Source: Prorocentrum cordatum (taxonomy: Eukaryota > Sar > Dinophyceae > Prorocentrales > Prorocentraceae). From it: a stretch of DNA of 64,000 nt. The position numbers and the translations under genes were made by a program. The DNA lies in contig CAUYUJ010020682.1 of the NCBI GenBank assembly GCA_963575745.1, positions 28,501-92,500 of the forward strand. The letters are read 5' to 3'. This document shows positions 9,447-19,454 of this stretch, in pieces. The stretch's first letter is position 1. Each line of letters opens with the position of its first letter. Under the pieces are notes generated by a model. The model was not told where the DNA came from, ran no database searches, and saw only the letters and a program-made list of their open reading frames with translations.

Positions 9447-12362
9447 TTAGCGCGGGGCTCCAGGCGGAGCGCCGCGGAGCGATGACAGCATAGCATGGAG
9501 GGTGAGTGGCGGCGCAGCACCATCGGGCGGGGGTGTAAGCAGCTCGGCGAAGGCACGACCGGCGCGGTGGAGGCGCTGGAGCAAAGGGCCTTGACGGGCT
9601 TGGGCAGCGGCAAGGTCGGCGGCGAGAGCTGCGCACCTCTGCTGGAGAGCGGCCGTAGACTGGGACAGCTCGGCTTCGCGGTCGGTGCGGGGCGGCTGCT
9701 CTGTGCCCGCGGCCGCGGGCCTCGCGGCGGGGACGAGGTCATCGGTGCGCCTGGCCAGGTGGTGGACCAGCGCGGTGCGGCGGTCCGTGCGCTGGCGGCC
9801 GTCGCCGTGGCGAGGCGTCTGGAGGGTGTCGCGCGGTCCCAGGGCTGAAGCCGCTGGGGCCACGCCCCATGAGGACGGAGGAGCCGCAGCCTCGCAGCCT
9901 GCAACAGTAGGAGCGTGGACGGGGCGCGACGGCCTGACTGGCTCAGTGCCCTGCGGGGGGGCTGAAGCCGCCCCCGCGGGCTGGCGCTGGTGGGGGGACG
10001 GGGTTGGTGGCACGGAGGGACCAATCATGATGCCGTGCGAGGGCTCAGAGGTCGGCCGCGTGACCGGGTGGCGACTCGATGAAGCGGCATCGTCGGCAGC
10101 GTGGGGTGTCGGCGGGACGTCGTCTATGCTGCCACCCAATCCGAGGGGATCATAAAAGTCCTCGTCGGCGTCTTGGAGGTGAGCGACGTCATCATGTGGG
10201 TGCGGTGCCGCTCTCGGTGGCGGAGTCGAGGTGGGCGTCGTGCGGATGCCCGACGGGGCAAGGTTGGCGCTGGCTGGCCCGTCGTCCAGGAAGTCTAGTC
10301 CCCCGCCGAAGCCGAACGGGTCGTCCTCCTGTTCGTCGTACATCGCCCGTTGGGCCTCGGCCCAGAGCTCGTCCGGGTTCTGCGGGATGTCTGGTCCAGC
10401 CGCGGGTGGTGCCTGGTCCGACAGCAGGGGGTTCGGTTCCATTTTGCTGAGTTCAGCCGCTGTAAACCCAGCCCTGCGGTGTGGGAGCGGCAGAGTACGG
10501 TGTCTGCGCTCGTAGATGGCGACAGCGACCCCGTGAAGCACGGTCGCTTGGCGATGTCGTGTTTTGGCAGCTTCAACGATGTCGTCGGGGAGGTTGTGCG
10601 TGCGTGCCGCCGCTGTGGCAAGGGCGTCGGCCTGACGGTTGAACTCCTCCGCGATGGGCCCGATGAGCCCAAGGTCGATGCCCAGGTCTCCCAGGTGGCT
10701 GGCGACTTTTTCGACGCGAAACATGTCGGGCTTGGCCATGACACATCGGTGAATCATTGCCCAGAGCTCAGCGTGCGTGCCCTGCGGCGCTGGTTGTCCG
10801 TCGATGATGCTTTGGAACCCATCGACCACCGCCTGGTTGTCCACGAAGACGTGCACGGGCCGTTCGGCACGCGCCGTAAGGTGGACGATGGCAAGGGTCT
10901 CCGCAATCTGGGCGTTCTGCGTTAGGCCGTGAACGCGTGCACTGTAGTTCATGCGGTGGTCGATGCCGTAGTAGACGCCGTAGCCCGCTCGTGCTAGGAG
11001 TGGGATGGCTTGGTTGGTGCACGCACCGTCCGTGGCAGCATAGACCCATGTCCATCCAGTGTCGTTGTCAAGGTAGGTGGTGTAGGTGTCCTGGGCTGAA
11101 GCCGCAGGATCACCCTCAGGGGGGGGCCGCGGGATGGGCTGTGGCAGCGGGTCCCTCGCGAGGTCGGCCTGCAGGTCGAGGAGGGCTGGGTCTTCGTCGA
11201 AGAGCCCGCAGTGTCTTGTGTGCGGCGGAAGACGGGCCCACTGGTCGTCACTGATGAGGGTGGTGAGAGGAACTCTTTCTCGGGCCCAGCACTTACAGTC
11301 GCGGACAGTGTGCTCCTGAGTTTCCTCTTCCTCGTCGCAGTAGCGGCACATGGGGCTGGGGTCTGCCGACGTGTTGGATCGGGATCGTCGCTGTTGGGTG
11401 TGGTCCCCGCCCGACAGGTAGTTCAGGAGGAGCGCCAGCTGCCAGGCAGTGCATTTGGCTGCTCCTTTGGTTCGCGCGAGCCACGTGCTGGCGAAGAGGT
11501 CAAGGCCCTGTCTGACCGAGGCGAGGTAGCCAAGGTCGTGTCGCCGTGGCTTGATCTTCCGCAGAAATGCCCTGCGTTGTGAGGCCCGCAGCATGTGCAG
11601 GAAGGCGTTTTGGGGTAGATTCAGCCAGCTGATCGGGCAGCCCCAGTCATCGTACATGATGCCAAATGTGGGCCAGGTCCATCGGAGCTGCTGGAGCGAC
11701 TGGACGAGTCGCCCGACGGGTCCTCCACCAAACAGGGTCTGGACGTGGTGTTGGAGGTCTCTGGCGAGCCCGCAGAGTGTGACGTCGCGGTTAACCTGAC
11801 GCCGCAGGCACAGGAATGCTTCACGCTGCGTGATGGCGTCGATCTCAAGGGCGTGTCCCGGCACGCACACGGCCATGAGAGTCCAGAACTCGACCCACTT
11901 GTTCCCCTTGGGGCGGATAGCCGCCTTGAGGGCGTGGTTGTAGGCAGTCTTGGCTGGGCCTGATGGTGCTTGGATGTCGGTGCCCGTGGTGCAGACGCTG
12001 GCGGCCAGGGATCGGGCGTGCCGCGCCTTGATAAGCATCGGCGACGGGAGCTTGCCAATGCGCGGCAGGCGGATAGTCGCCCTCCGCACACGGGCGTCTG
12101 CGGTGGCCGTGAGGTTAAGCGCGGCTGGAGCCGGCGCTGCCTCGGCGTTGATGTAACTCCCGACGAGCTTGAAGGAATCGACCACTCGGAGGGGGCGATC
12201 CGCCAGTGTGAGCTGGGTGACGGCGGCGTGCAGCTCATCGGTGAGCGCCCACCCTGCCACTTTACCAGGGTGAATGCGTTGACCGGAGAATCGGTCAAAC
12301 TTGGCGGTTTCGTCGAGAGATTTCTGCAGCTCAGGAGCGGTGTGGGTAGTGGAGTTGCTGTC
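9447..12362 (-). CDS. 5'-truncated LINE ORF2: RT tail, zinc knuckle, RNase H
   Basis: The frame is open from 12560, but the first 60 residues are translated microsatellite; genuine protein begins at about 12362. Order on the minus strand: the thumb/connection part of a non-LTR reverse transcriptase (FDRFSGQRIHPGK onward, 12300-11500) without the catalytic YxDD core; a C-x2-C-x9-H-x4-C knuckle (11350-11294); an RNase HI domain (about 11050-10600) with TDGA, ETLAI, VDNQAV and RQADALA carrying the acidic residues; and a long Pro/Asp-rich C-terminus with a coiled coil near 9700-9550. RNase H would remove element RNA from the cDNA hybrid. Loss of the endonuclease and RT core means the copy cannot be autonomous. 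Three small hairpins lie in or next to linkers. Confidence 0.75.
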   Translation of the reverse strand, partial: DSNSTTHTAPELQKSLDETAKFDRFSGQRIHPGKVAGWALTDELHAAVTQLTLADRPLRVVDSFKLVGSYINAEAAPAPAALNLTATADARVRRATIRLPRIGKLPSPMLIKARHARSLAASVCTTGTDIQAPSGPAKTAYNHALKAAIRPKGNKWVEFWTLMAVCVPGHALEIDAITQREAFLCLRRQVNRDVTLCGLARDLQHHVQTLFGGGPVGRLVQSLQQLRWTWPTFGIMYDDWGCPISWLNLPQNAFLHMLRASQRRAFLRKIKPRRHDLGYLASVRQGLDLFASTWLARTKGAAKCTAWQLALLLNYLSGGDHTQQRRSRSNTSADPSPMCRYCDEEEETQEHTVRDCKCWARERVPLTTLISDDQWARLPPHTRHCGLFDEDPALLDLQADLARDPLPQPIPRPPPEGDPAASAQDTYTTYLDNDTGWTWVYAATDGACTNQAIPLLARAGYGVYYGIDHRMNYSARVHGLTQNAQIAETLAIVHLTARAERPVHVFVDNQAVVDGFQSIIDGQPAPQGTHAELWAMIHRCVMAKPDMFRVEKVASHLGDLGIDLGLIGPIAEEFNRQADALATAAARTHNLPDDIVEAAKTRHRQATVLHGVAVAIYERRHRTLPLPHRRAGFTAAELSKMEPNPLLSDQAPPAAGPDIPQNPDELWAEAQRAMYDEQEDDPFGFGGGLDFLDDGPASANLAPSGIRTTPTSTPPPRAAPHPHDDVAHLQDADEDFYDPLGLGGSIDDVPPTPHAADDAASSSRHPVTRPTSEPSHGIMIGPSVPPTPSPHQRQPAGAASAPPQGTEPVRPSRPVHAPTVAGCEAAAPPSSWGVAPAASALGPRDTLQTPRHGDGRQRTDRRTALVHHLARRTDDLVPAARPAAAGTEQPPRTDREAELSQSTAALQQRCAALAADLAAAQARQGPLLQRLHRAGRAFAELLTPPPDGAAPPLTLHAMLSSLRGAPPGAPR
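9835..9861 (-). repeat. Small hairpin, copy 10
   Basis: Structure GGTCCCAG-GGC-TGAA-GCC-G-CTGGGGCC: an 8-bp arm with one G-T pair. Confidence 0.8.
9950..9980 (-). repeat. Small hairpin, copy 11
   Basis: Structure CCTGCGGGGG-GGC-TGAA-GCC-G-CCCCCGCGGG: a 10-bp arm with one G-T pair. Confidence 0.8.
11089..11109 (-). repeat. Small hairpin, copy 12
   Basis: Structure TCCTG-GGC-TGAA-GCC-G-CAGGA: a 5-bp arm. It lies immediately before the RNase H domain of the LINE ORF2 fragment. Confidence 0.75.
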
Positions 12363-12432
<70 letters not shown>

Positions 12433-12488
12433 AGAGAAAGAAAAAAGGAAAGAGAGAAATAAAGAAAGAAAGAAAAACAACAAAAAAC

Positions 12489-12532
<44 letters not shown>

Positions 12533-12546
12533 GAGAGAGAGAGAGA
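12361..12546. repeat. Compound microsatellite (GA)n, A/G-rich, (TA)n, (GA)n
   Basis: GA tract 12361-12428, A/G-rich 12429-12480, TA tract about 12490-12528, GA 12530-12546. It is the abrupt 5' boundary of the LINE ORF2 fragment. Confidence 0.95.
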
Positions 12547-13392
12547 CAATGCGGCGCCACTCGCCCCGCCCCATCGTCGATCTGGTGAAGATGTCTCGGA
12601 TCTTCCGAGAGGAGCGGTTTCGGATGTGCCGGCGACCCCGCAACCAGATGCGCCCATGGAGACCGACGTCGACCGCGAGTTCACCAAACCCGGGAACGGC
12701 GATCGCGATTTCGAGAGCTTTATGACCACCAGAACGCTGATTACCGGTACGAGAGCGACAATTTCGAGTCCGAGCGGCACGACGGTGACGAGCGCGACAG
12801 TGACTTTGGAAATTCTGGGGGCCTCGGGGACTCCGGAGGCAATTGGGGTGACTTCAGGGCCTTCGACACCTGCTGGGGCCCGGGGACCTGATGAAAGGAC
12901 GGAAACCGCGACTCCTACGTGCGATCTAAACGACGTGAGTTCCAGCGACTTGCAGTTTCTTGGGCTGGGCGCCGCAAGCTATCGGCAAGCGCCCGATGCT
13001 TCCCCTGCGGATGCCGAGTGCCCGATTCAGACGGGTCGCAGACCTATGGGCGCATCTCGCTCGCCATGTGTCGCTGCTGCGCTGGCGCGGTGGGCCGGCT
13101 CAGGCGAAGCGCTGCGGGTTCCGCGGGCCGCAGCGCTGCCGCGACGTCCGCGTTCTCGCGGACCTCTGCATCACCCTGGAGAATGGCTCGGGGGCATCGA
13201 GCAGTACGGAGAGGAAGCCAGCTCGCAGACTGAAGTGGATCGCGGGCACGATGCCCGCGCTGAAGTCAAAGCTCGTGGACCTATGCGACCATTGGAAGAT
13301 CCCACTACCGGACGTGCCGCATAACATGAGGGTGATCGACCTGCATGACGCACTGAGGATGTACGACGCCAAGCTCGCGGAGACACGACCCG

Positions 13393-13740
13393 ATGGCGGC
13401 GGCGAGAGGCGGGGGCAGCAAGAATACCATGTTCGGCAGCGAGGGCCGAGGGCAGATTTACGACGAGGTGCACAGCAACGACGCCGACTACTGCAGTTGG
13501 ATCCGGACATCAGCAGAGCGCTTGAAAACCACAATGGAGCAGTTCATCCAGCACATCGAGATCAGAGAGAAAGCGCTGAACAACGACGCGCCGGTGCAGG
13601 AGGAGGACGGCAGGAGCCGCAGACCTCGGACCAGAGTCAGGAGAACGAGCACATCGCCGCGCCGAGAGGGCGAGGGGATGGCGGAGGCGGCCACGAAGAG
13701 GGCCCCTTCAGTGGAGTCCTGGGAGGACGGGGCCGTTTGA
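13393..13740 (+). pseudogene. Copia polyprotein N-terminal segment
   Basis: The frame contains GSEGRGQIYDEVHSNDADYC followed by SW. This resembles a short motif (F/G-G...Y.EV..D..YC.W) that I associate with dinoflagellate copia polyproteins. The rest is Glu/Arg-rich. The motif assignment rests on memory of the family and is moderate. Confidence 0.4.
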
Positions 13741-13806
13741 AGAAGCACAAAAGCAGGGCCGAGCAGCTCGCGCGAAAACCGTTCGAGGCCATGGAGGCGA
13801 GCCGCC

Positions 13807-14820
13807 TTGGAGGCAGGCGAAGCGGCGCGTTGCGAAGGACCATGGGGAGATGCTCGAGGGCGCGGCAATCCAGCACCGCGAGGGGGGGAGCGGCCGCGAG
13901 TGGATTCACGGCTCCCGGGCGGCAAGGGGATCAGGGATACCACCATTGAGTTCTGGTACGAGCCCGCTGAGCCCAAGAGCAGGGGTATCAAGAGCGGCGA
14001 GTGGAAGCGCATCGCCGGCGACCTGGTCAGCCACGTGCCGGAGCAGATCCTGTTCGCTGAAGGCGGAAAGGTCATCGGCGACTTCGCAGAGTGCAGCACC
14101 GCCGACGAGCTGACGGAGATCTTCTCACCGCCGCGGGCACTCGACTGCGAGAACCAGAGCACCGCCATTGGGGACCTGGCCCTCGACCTTCAGACGGGCT
14201 GGGGCTGCCGAAGGAAGGGGGGCCGCGCGTGGGCGCATGCGGAGACCAAGAAGCGCAAGCCGAAGGCGGCGAGGCCATCGTCGCCCCGCGCGATGCTCTG
14301 CGCTCTGCAGAACCTCGGCCTGGACAAGCGGACGGAATACTCGGGGAAGAACTACATGGAGGCCTTGCTGTTCCTGAGGTTCGCTATCCGCCTGGCGAAG
14401 GTGCAGCTGGACGCCGGGCGCCACTTCTACACGGGGCACCCACGGGCGGCAACTTCCTCGGGGCTGGCGGAGACGAGGAGGCCCATTGGGTCCATGAAGG
14501 ACCCGAGGGCCAAGAGGGTCGCCCTGGACCAGTGCGCCCACGGCCAGAAGGGCCCGAGTGGACAAGGACTCCTGACGAAGCCGACGGCAATGCTCGCCAC
14601 CCCGCACCACGCAGAGGACCTCGAGAAGAGATGCACGAGGGGCCACGACCACGCCGCGGTGTTCGGGAACCAGGAGGATTCAATCGAAAAGCTGCAGCAG
14701 ATATCACGATGGTCTCAGGTGTACCCGCCGAACCTGGCGAAGGCGATCCGCAAGGTCATCAACGAGAACATCAGGCGCCCCATCGAGGAGACCATGCAAC
14801 CTGGCGATGGCCCTGCATGA
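13807..14820 (+). pseudogene. Methyltransferase-like accessory domain of the copia element
   Basis: The N-terminal part is degenerate (partly gag/protease position). From about 14350 the order is FAIRLAKVQLDAGRHFYTGH, PRAATSSG, then VALDQCAHG (about 14520), KPTAM (14577), C-x-R-GHDHA (about 14630-14655) and YPPNLAKAIRKVINENIRR near the end. The same sequence of elements (F.xE/GH/P..A..W, D/M-C-x-G, K-x-T/S-W, C..H-x-H) recurs in the tyrosine-recombinase element at 51450-51715. The fold and enzymatic role (S-adenosylmethionine-dependent methyltransferase) are inferred from the paired motifs in that element, where a glycine-rich loop and a PC motif are also present. Confidence 0.45.
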
Positions 14821-15247
14821 CTCCGAATCCGCCGGACCTGGCGGAGACTCCTGGGAGACTATCGCGAGGGGGATGCGCGCCAACCTCGGCCACGCGGGCC
14901 AGCGGAGGACCACCTTCGTCCTGAACATGGCCAAGGCCAAGCCCGAGCTCCTGGACGCCGTGAAGAAGGCCATCGAGAAGTGCGACGTCTGCGACGCCAC
15001 GAAGCACCCGAAGTCAACGCCACAAGCCAGGCTGCTGACGCCAGAGAACCTCGAGTTCAACGAGGTGATCGGGATGGACCTGCTGTTCGTGGACACTACG
15101 TGGGAGCATGAGAACAAGCAGAAGAACGAGACGACCCCGTGGCTCAACATCGTCGACTGGGGAACCGGCAAGCATATGGTCATCATGGCAGGCTGCAAGA
15201 TGGGCAGAGCGCGACGATCAGGGAGGCGTGCCAGAAGTACTGGATGA
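14807..15247 (+). pseudogene. Copia integrase fragment
   Basis: Residues include NLGHAGQRR, then KAIEKCDVCDATKHPKSTP (the CxxC half of the HHCC zinc module), then VIGMDLLFVDTTWE with the first catalytic Asp and LNIVDWGTGKHMVIM with the second. The catalytic Glu region (after about 15250) is out of frame and degenerate. An intact protein would insert cDNA into the genome; this one is broken. Confidence 0.7.
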
Positions 15248-16406
15248 GGTCTTACGGCAGGCCCCAAAAAGCTTTTTCAGAGACCAGGAGAAGGGGATCA
15301 TCAGGGGCGCGTTCGCGGATCGAGCGGGCACAGAGGGCGCGGAGTTGGACCCTGTCGGAGAGCGAGTGCCAGAATTGGAAGTCGGAGACCGCAGGACAGC
15401 TCCGGAATCTGACCTACTACGGCATCAGGCTGACCTGAAGGGACGCACGGGGGCGATGCGGACGTGAGTTAGGAGACGGCATCGCGACGCGCTGCTGGAG
15501 ATCGAGCGTTTGCGAAGGCCGTCGGACTACGACTAGCCGCGCGCGAGGCGTACGCTCGTGAATCGATATCGGACCGACTGGACAGGGCCAAGAGTAAGAG
15601 AAGCACCCCCTACCGCGGAGATTGGAAGCCCGGAGACAAGGTCTAACTTACTGCTGGTGGCAGCAGGGCTCCAAGCGCGAGGCCTGGGAAACTTGAGGGG
15701 GAACCAGCCACCGTCATCAGCGTCAACATCCCAGGCAAGGCCGACGCATCGTACCAAGGAGGTGCAATCCCGCGCAGCTGGAAGCAGCTGGGGGCGGCCG
15801 CGAACGCCGAGGCCCAGGCGAACCGCTACGTGACGGAGACGGGATGAGTGCGCAAGCCCGTCGGGGCCCAGGGGAAGCGCAATTTGAGGGCATCGCGGAC
15901 CAGCTGGGCCCGCTGGAAGCCCAGGACGAGCCGAGGACAGCACCAACCAGAGAAACCCAGGAGGACAAGCACCAGGAGGGCGTGAAGAAGCCAGGACTAC
16001 CAGTTCCCGACGTGGTACTACCCGGAGACGGAGGTGGAGCTGACGAGCCGGCGGGCGCCCTCATGATCGGGAGGCCGGAGGCGGAAGCGGAGGCCTCCAG
16101 AGGGAGAGTCGCGACGAAGAGATCCGCCCAGGAGGCCTACTCGCCGGATCCCGTGCGGGAGAAGATCGAGGCTCCGAAGAAGGCGGCGGGCGAGGCGCTC
16201 GAGATGCCGATGACAGACGACGCCGCAGAGTCGATCTACCAGACCGCGGGGGCGGAGCGAACGCGACCCGCATAGCGCCGCCGACCGTTGCGAACAGGAT
16301 CAAGAAGGAGCGCGGGGATCGGGTCGCAGTAGACACTGGAAGACGAAGGGCGGCCGCCGAGTGGCGAAGTGCCCCTGGGCAGGACGGGGGGACAAGGACC
16401 CCGACC

Positions 16407-17348
16407 TTGATCTCGAAGGAGGCCTGGGTGATGAGCGCGCAGCTGAATGTTCTCGCGGGGTTTGACATTGAGCCAGGCGACATCAGCTCGGCCTTCATGA
16501 ACGAGCGCAGATGCCAGCGGAAGCGGGGCCCCTTGTGCTGCGAACTACCGGCCGACGGAGTACTGGGGGCCGAACCCGGTTCACTAGTGGAGTTGTTGGT
16601 CTGTGTCTGCGGCCTCGGGGGCGTGCCGCTGCAGCGGTGCAAGAGCTTGGCCGCGGACGCGCTGGGCGCGGGCTTCGTGATCACCTCATGCGACCCGCGC
16701 CTACTCGACCTGCGCCAGGACGGCAAGTACCGGGGCTTTCTGTCGCGCGCCGTGGACGACACCTGCGGTGGAGGGGGCGAGTACTTCCAGATGGCGATGG
16801 AGAAGATCCAGGACATATTCCCGTTCGGCAAGCACTGGAAGGGCAAGGGCGACTTCCCGGGGAAGCAGTCGGAGCAGCTCCCCGACAAGTCGGTCAAAAT
16901 CAGCCAGGAGAAAATTGCGGAGGAGATCGAGCTGATCAACGTGCCTGCCGGACGGCGCGCCATGATCAACGAGGCGTGCGACAAGAAGGAGATGTCCGCG
17001 CTGAGGGCCGCGGCAGGGCCCCTCAACCACGTGGGCCGAGAGACGCGCCCCGACCTGAGCGGCCCAGTCGCCCTGCTGCAGAGTTCTCTCCCGAAGCCGA
17101 AGGTGTCCGACCTGCTGGTAGGCAACCGCTCGGCGAGGATTGGGAAGGACTTCTCCCGCGCCAACCCCTGGATCACGCAGCGCGGCCCAGCGCGAAGGGC
17201 CAGGCGAGCCAGGTGGGATGGATCTTCATGGCCGGGAGCCTGCAGACCTGCAGCGGGCTCTGGGGGGGGACTCACCGCTGGCGTGGGGGTCGCATCGTCC
17301 GGCACGGAAGGTGCCGAGCTCCCTGGCGGCGGAGACCTTGGGAGTTGA
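16407..17348 (+). pseudogene. Copia reverse transcriptase fragment
   Basis: The fragment shows GFDIEPGDISSAFMNERRCQ (motif A region), FLSRAVDDTCGGGGEYF (the copia VDD motif followed by GGG) and LRAAAGPLNHVGRETRPDLS (the TRPD region of the connection domain). The frame then runs out near 17150, where frame +1 takes over with RNase H sequence. The order and spacing match Ty1/copia RT. Confidence 0.75.
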
Positions 17349-17474
17349 CGAGGGACTGGCGAACGGCATCTACCTGCGGAGTTTGTTCGCGCAGCTGGCC
17401 TTTCCCGGGCTGGGCGCTCGGGCCGCGCCCGAGGCCGGGCAGGCCTTTCCCCGCGCGATCGCGACGGGCAGCAA

Positions 17475-17858
17475 GTGCCTGTGCGACCACCTACACAATA
17501 TTTCGGCGGGACCCAGCAAGGGCCGTCGCGCGGCCCTGGACATCGCCATCCTCAAGGAGAGCACGAAGGAGAGCGGAGCTGGCGTTCGGTGGGTGGACGG
17601 CAAGCGTCACCAGATCATGGGCCCTCTGACCAGGAGGAACGGATGCGCCACTTGCTCAGGGCGACCCTGCAGAGGGGTGTGTTCGTCATTGTCGAGGAGG
17701 GCAAGGCGCTCAAGATACGAGAGGCGGAGAGAGCATCGAGAGTCACCAGGATGGGAGCCTTCGGAAGACTGGCGACAGCAGCGACAGCTACAGCACCTAC
17801 GAGTCTGAGCCACCCCATTCTCGCTGGACCTGTTATATCACCTAACAGCGAAGTCTGA
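17475..17858 (+). pseudogene. Copia RNase H end and C-terminal tail
   Basis: In frame +1 the string GRRAALDIAILKES...GVRWVDGKRHQIMGPLTR (17521-17638) matches the DKR..DI..LR...RWV....LAD.LTK end of copia RNase H. In the next frame RHLLRATLQRGVFVIVEEGK (about 17645-17704) matches the usual polyprotein tail. A frame change separates them. Confidence 0.65.
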
Positions 17859-18005
17859 TAGGTTTCTAGTGGGGCCAAAAGAGAGCATCTTGTCCTGACG
17901 CCCCAGAGGGGGTCTGGACGGGATCCGGACAAAACCGGCAGCCCCAGGAATTCTTAGGAATCCTTAGGACTTCTTAGGAATCCAGGAATGCATTCCAAGA
18001 ACACA

Positions 18006-18385
18006 CTTTCCAGGCCACATTTTGAATGCCCGGAGCCAACTGTAGGCCGCTTCGTGTTTTTCGTGCTCCCAGAGCACCATTCCCAGGCCACATTTTGAAT
18101 GCCCGGAGCCAACTGTCGGCCACTTCGTGTTCTTCGTGTTCCCACAACACCATTCCCAGGCCACATGTTGAATGTCCGGAGCCAATTGTTGGCCATTTCG
18201 TGTTCTTCGTGCTCCCAGAACACCATTCCCAGGCCGCATGTTGAATGCCTGGAGCCAACTGTAGGCCACTTCGTGTTCTTCGTGTTCCCAGAACACTACT
18301 CCCAGGCCGCATTTTGAATGCCCGGGGCCAACTGTAGCCCACTTCGTGTTCTCAATTCGTAGGCTACATTTTGATTGCCCGGAGC
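18006..18385. repeat. 73-bp minisatellite, about 5 copies
   Basis: Repeats of a unit starting CATTCCCAGGCCACATTTTG and containing GCCCGGAGCCAACTGTAGGC and CACTTCGTGTTCTTCGTG. The last copy is shortened before the GGCTGA satellite. Confidence 0.9.
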
Positions 18386-18392
18386 CAACTGT

Positions 18393-19362
18393 GAGGCTGA
18401 GGCTGAGGCAGGCTGAGGCTGAGGCAAGCTGAGACTGAGCCTGAGGCAGGCTGAGGCTGAGGCTCAGGCTGATGCGGGCTGAGGCTAGGCTGACGCTGAG
18501 GCTGAGGCAGGCTGAGGCTGAGGCTGAGGCTGAGGCAGGCTGAGGCTGAGGCTGAGGCAAGCCGAGGCAGGCTGAGGCTGAGGCTGAGGCCGAGGCAGGC
18601 TGAGCCTGAGCCTGAGGCTGTGGCTGAGGCAAGCTGCGACTGAGGCAGGCTGAGGCTGAGGCTGATGCAGGCTGAGGCTGAGGCAGGCTGAGGCTGAGGC
18701 AGGCTGAGGCTGAGGCTGAGGCTGAGGCTGAGGCCGAGGCAGGCTGAGGCTGAGGCCGAGGCAAGCCGAGGCAGGCTGAGGCTGAAGCTGAGGCAGGCTG
18801 AGGCTGAGGCTGTGGCAGTGGCTGAGGCTGAGGCAGGCTGAGGCTGAGGCTGAGGCTGAGGCAGGCTAAGGCTAAGGCTGAGGCTGATGCAGGCTGAGGC
18901 TGAGAGGCTGACGCTGAGGCTGAGGCAGGCTGAGGAGGCTGAGGCCGAGACAGGCTGAGGCTGAGGCTGAGGCAAGCCGAGGCAGGCTGAGGCTGAGGCT
19001 GAGGCCGAGGCAGGCTGAGCCTGAGCCTGAGGCTGTGGTTGAGGCTGAGGCTGAGGCAAGCTGCGGCTGAGGCAGGCTGAGGCTGAGCTGAGGCTGAGGG
19101 CTGAGGCTGAGGCTGAGGCTGAGGCAGGCTGAGGCTGAGGCTGAGGCCGAGACAGGCTGAGGCTGAGGCCGAGGCAAGCCGAGGCAGGCTGAGGCTGAGG
19201 CTGAAGCTGAGGCAGGCTGAGGCTGAGGCTGTGGCTGAGGCTGAGGCAAGCTGCGGCTGAGGCAGGCTGAGTCTGAGGCTGATGCAGGCTGAGGCTGAGG
19301 CAGGCTGAGGCTGAGGCAGGCTGAGGCTGAGGCCGAGGTAAGCCGAGGCAGGCTGAGGCTGC
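18393..19362. repeat. GGCTGA hexanucleotide satellite
   Basis: About 970 bp of GGCTGA-based units with higher-order GGCTGAGGCTGAGGCA blocks. The long minus-strand open frame through it (PQPASASA-type) is an artefact of the hexamer. Confidence 0.95.
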
Positions 19363-19454
19363 GACTGCGAGAACAGCAAAATTCTACAACTGGATTCTCA
19401 CCTGAATCTTAAGGGGAATGCTTCCAGATATGCTTCTACACATCGCTGTTAGAT

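Larger units (their letters stand above)
12907..17858 (+). mobile_element. Decayed Ty1/copia retrotransposon (no LTRs seen)
   Basis: Pieces of one copia-type polyprotein occur in the expected order on the plus strand but in changing frames: a YCxW-containing segment, a methyltransferase-like domain, integrase, reverse transcriptase and RNase H with the typical C-terminal tail. The left limit is approximate; 12547-12900 is open in parts but not recognisable. Comparing 12.5-13.0 kb with 17.7-17.9 kb by eye showed no long terminal repeat. The several frame changes and stops between domains mark it as a pseudogene. Confidence 0.75.
17841..19454. mobile_element. Composite satellite-bearing repeat, copy I
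   Basis: The left part, CCTAACAGCGAAG (17841-17853), is the inverted match of CATCGCTGTTAGA (19441-19453), with ten consecutive identical bases. Between them lie a flank GATAGGTTTCTAGT, a 73-bp minisatellite, a GGCTGA satellite and a conserved right flank (about 19360-19440). Copy II at 40050-42259 has the same order. It looks like a non-autonomous element that carries expandable satellites. The homology of the two copies runs about 15 bases beyond the right inverted repeat (TTGCTTTGCCGGGATA), so the true end may lie there. Confidence 0.7.

Noticed and set aside
10525-10547. GCGACC...GTG-AAG-CAC...GGTCGC hairpin in the LINE ORF2 fragment
   Set aside because: Real dyad but with a different core (CC bulge, AAG loop); left out of the family count.
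12331-12780. Open frames through the (GA)n/(TA)n tract at the LINE boundary
   Set aside because: Ser/Leu and Tyr/Ile runs are translated microsatellite; the LINE protein starts only at about 12362.
17964-19379. 471-codon minus-strand open frame (PQPASASA-rich)
   Set aside because: Translation of the GGCTGA satellite, which has no stops in that frame.
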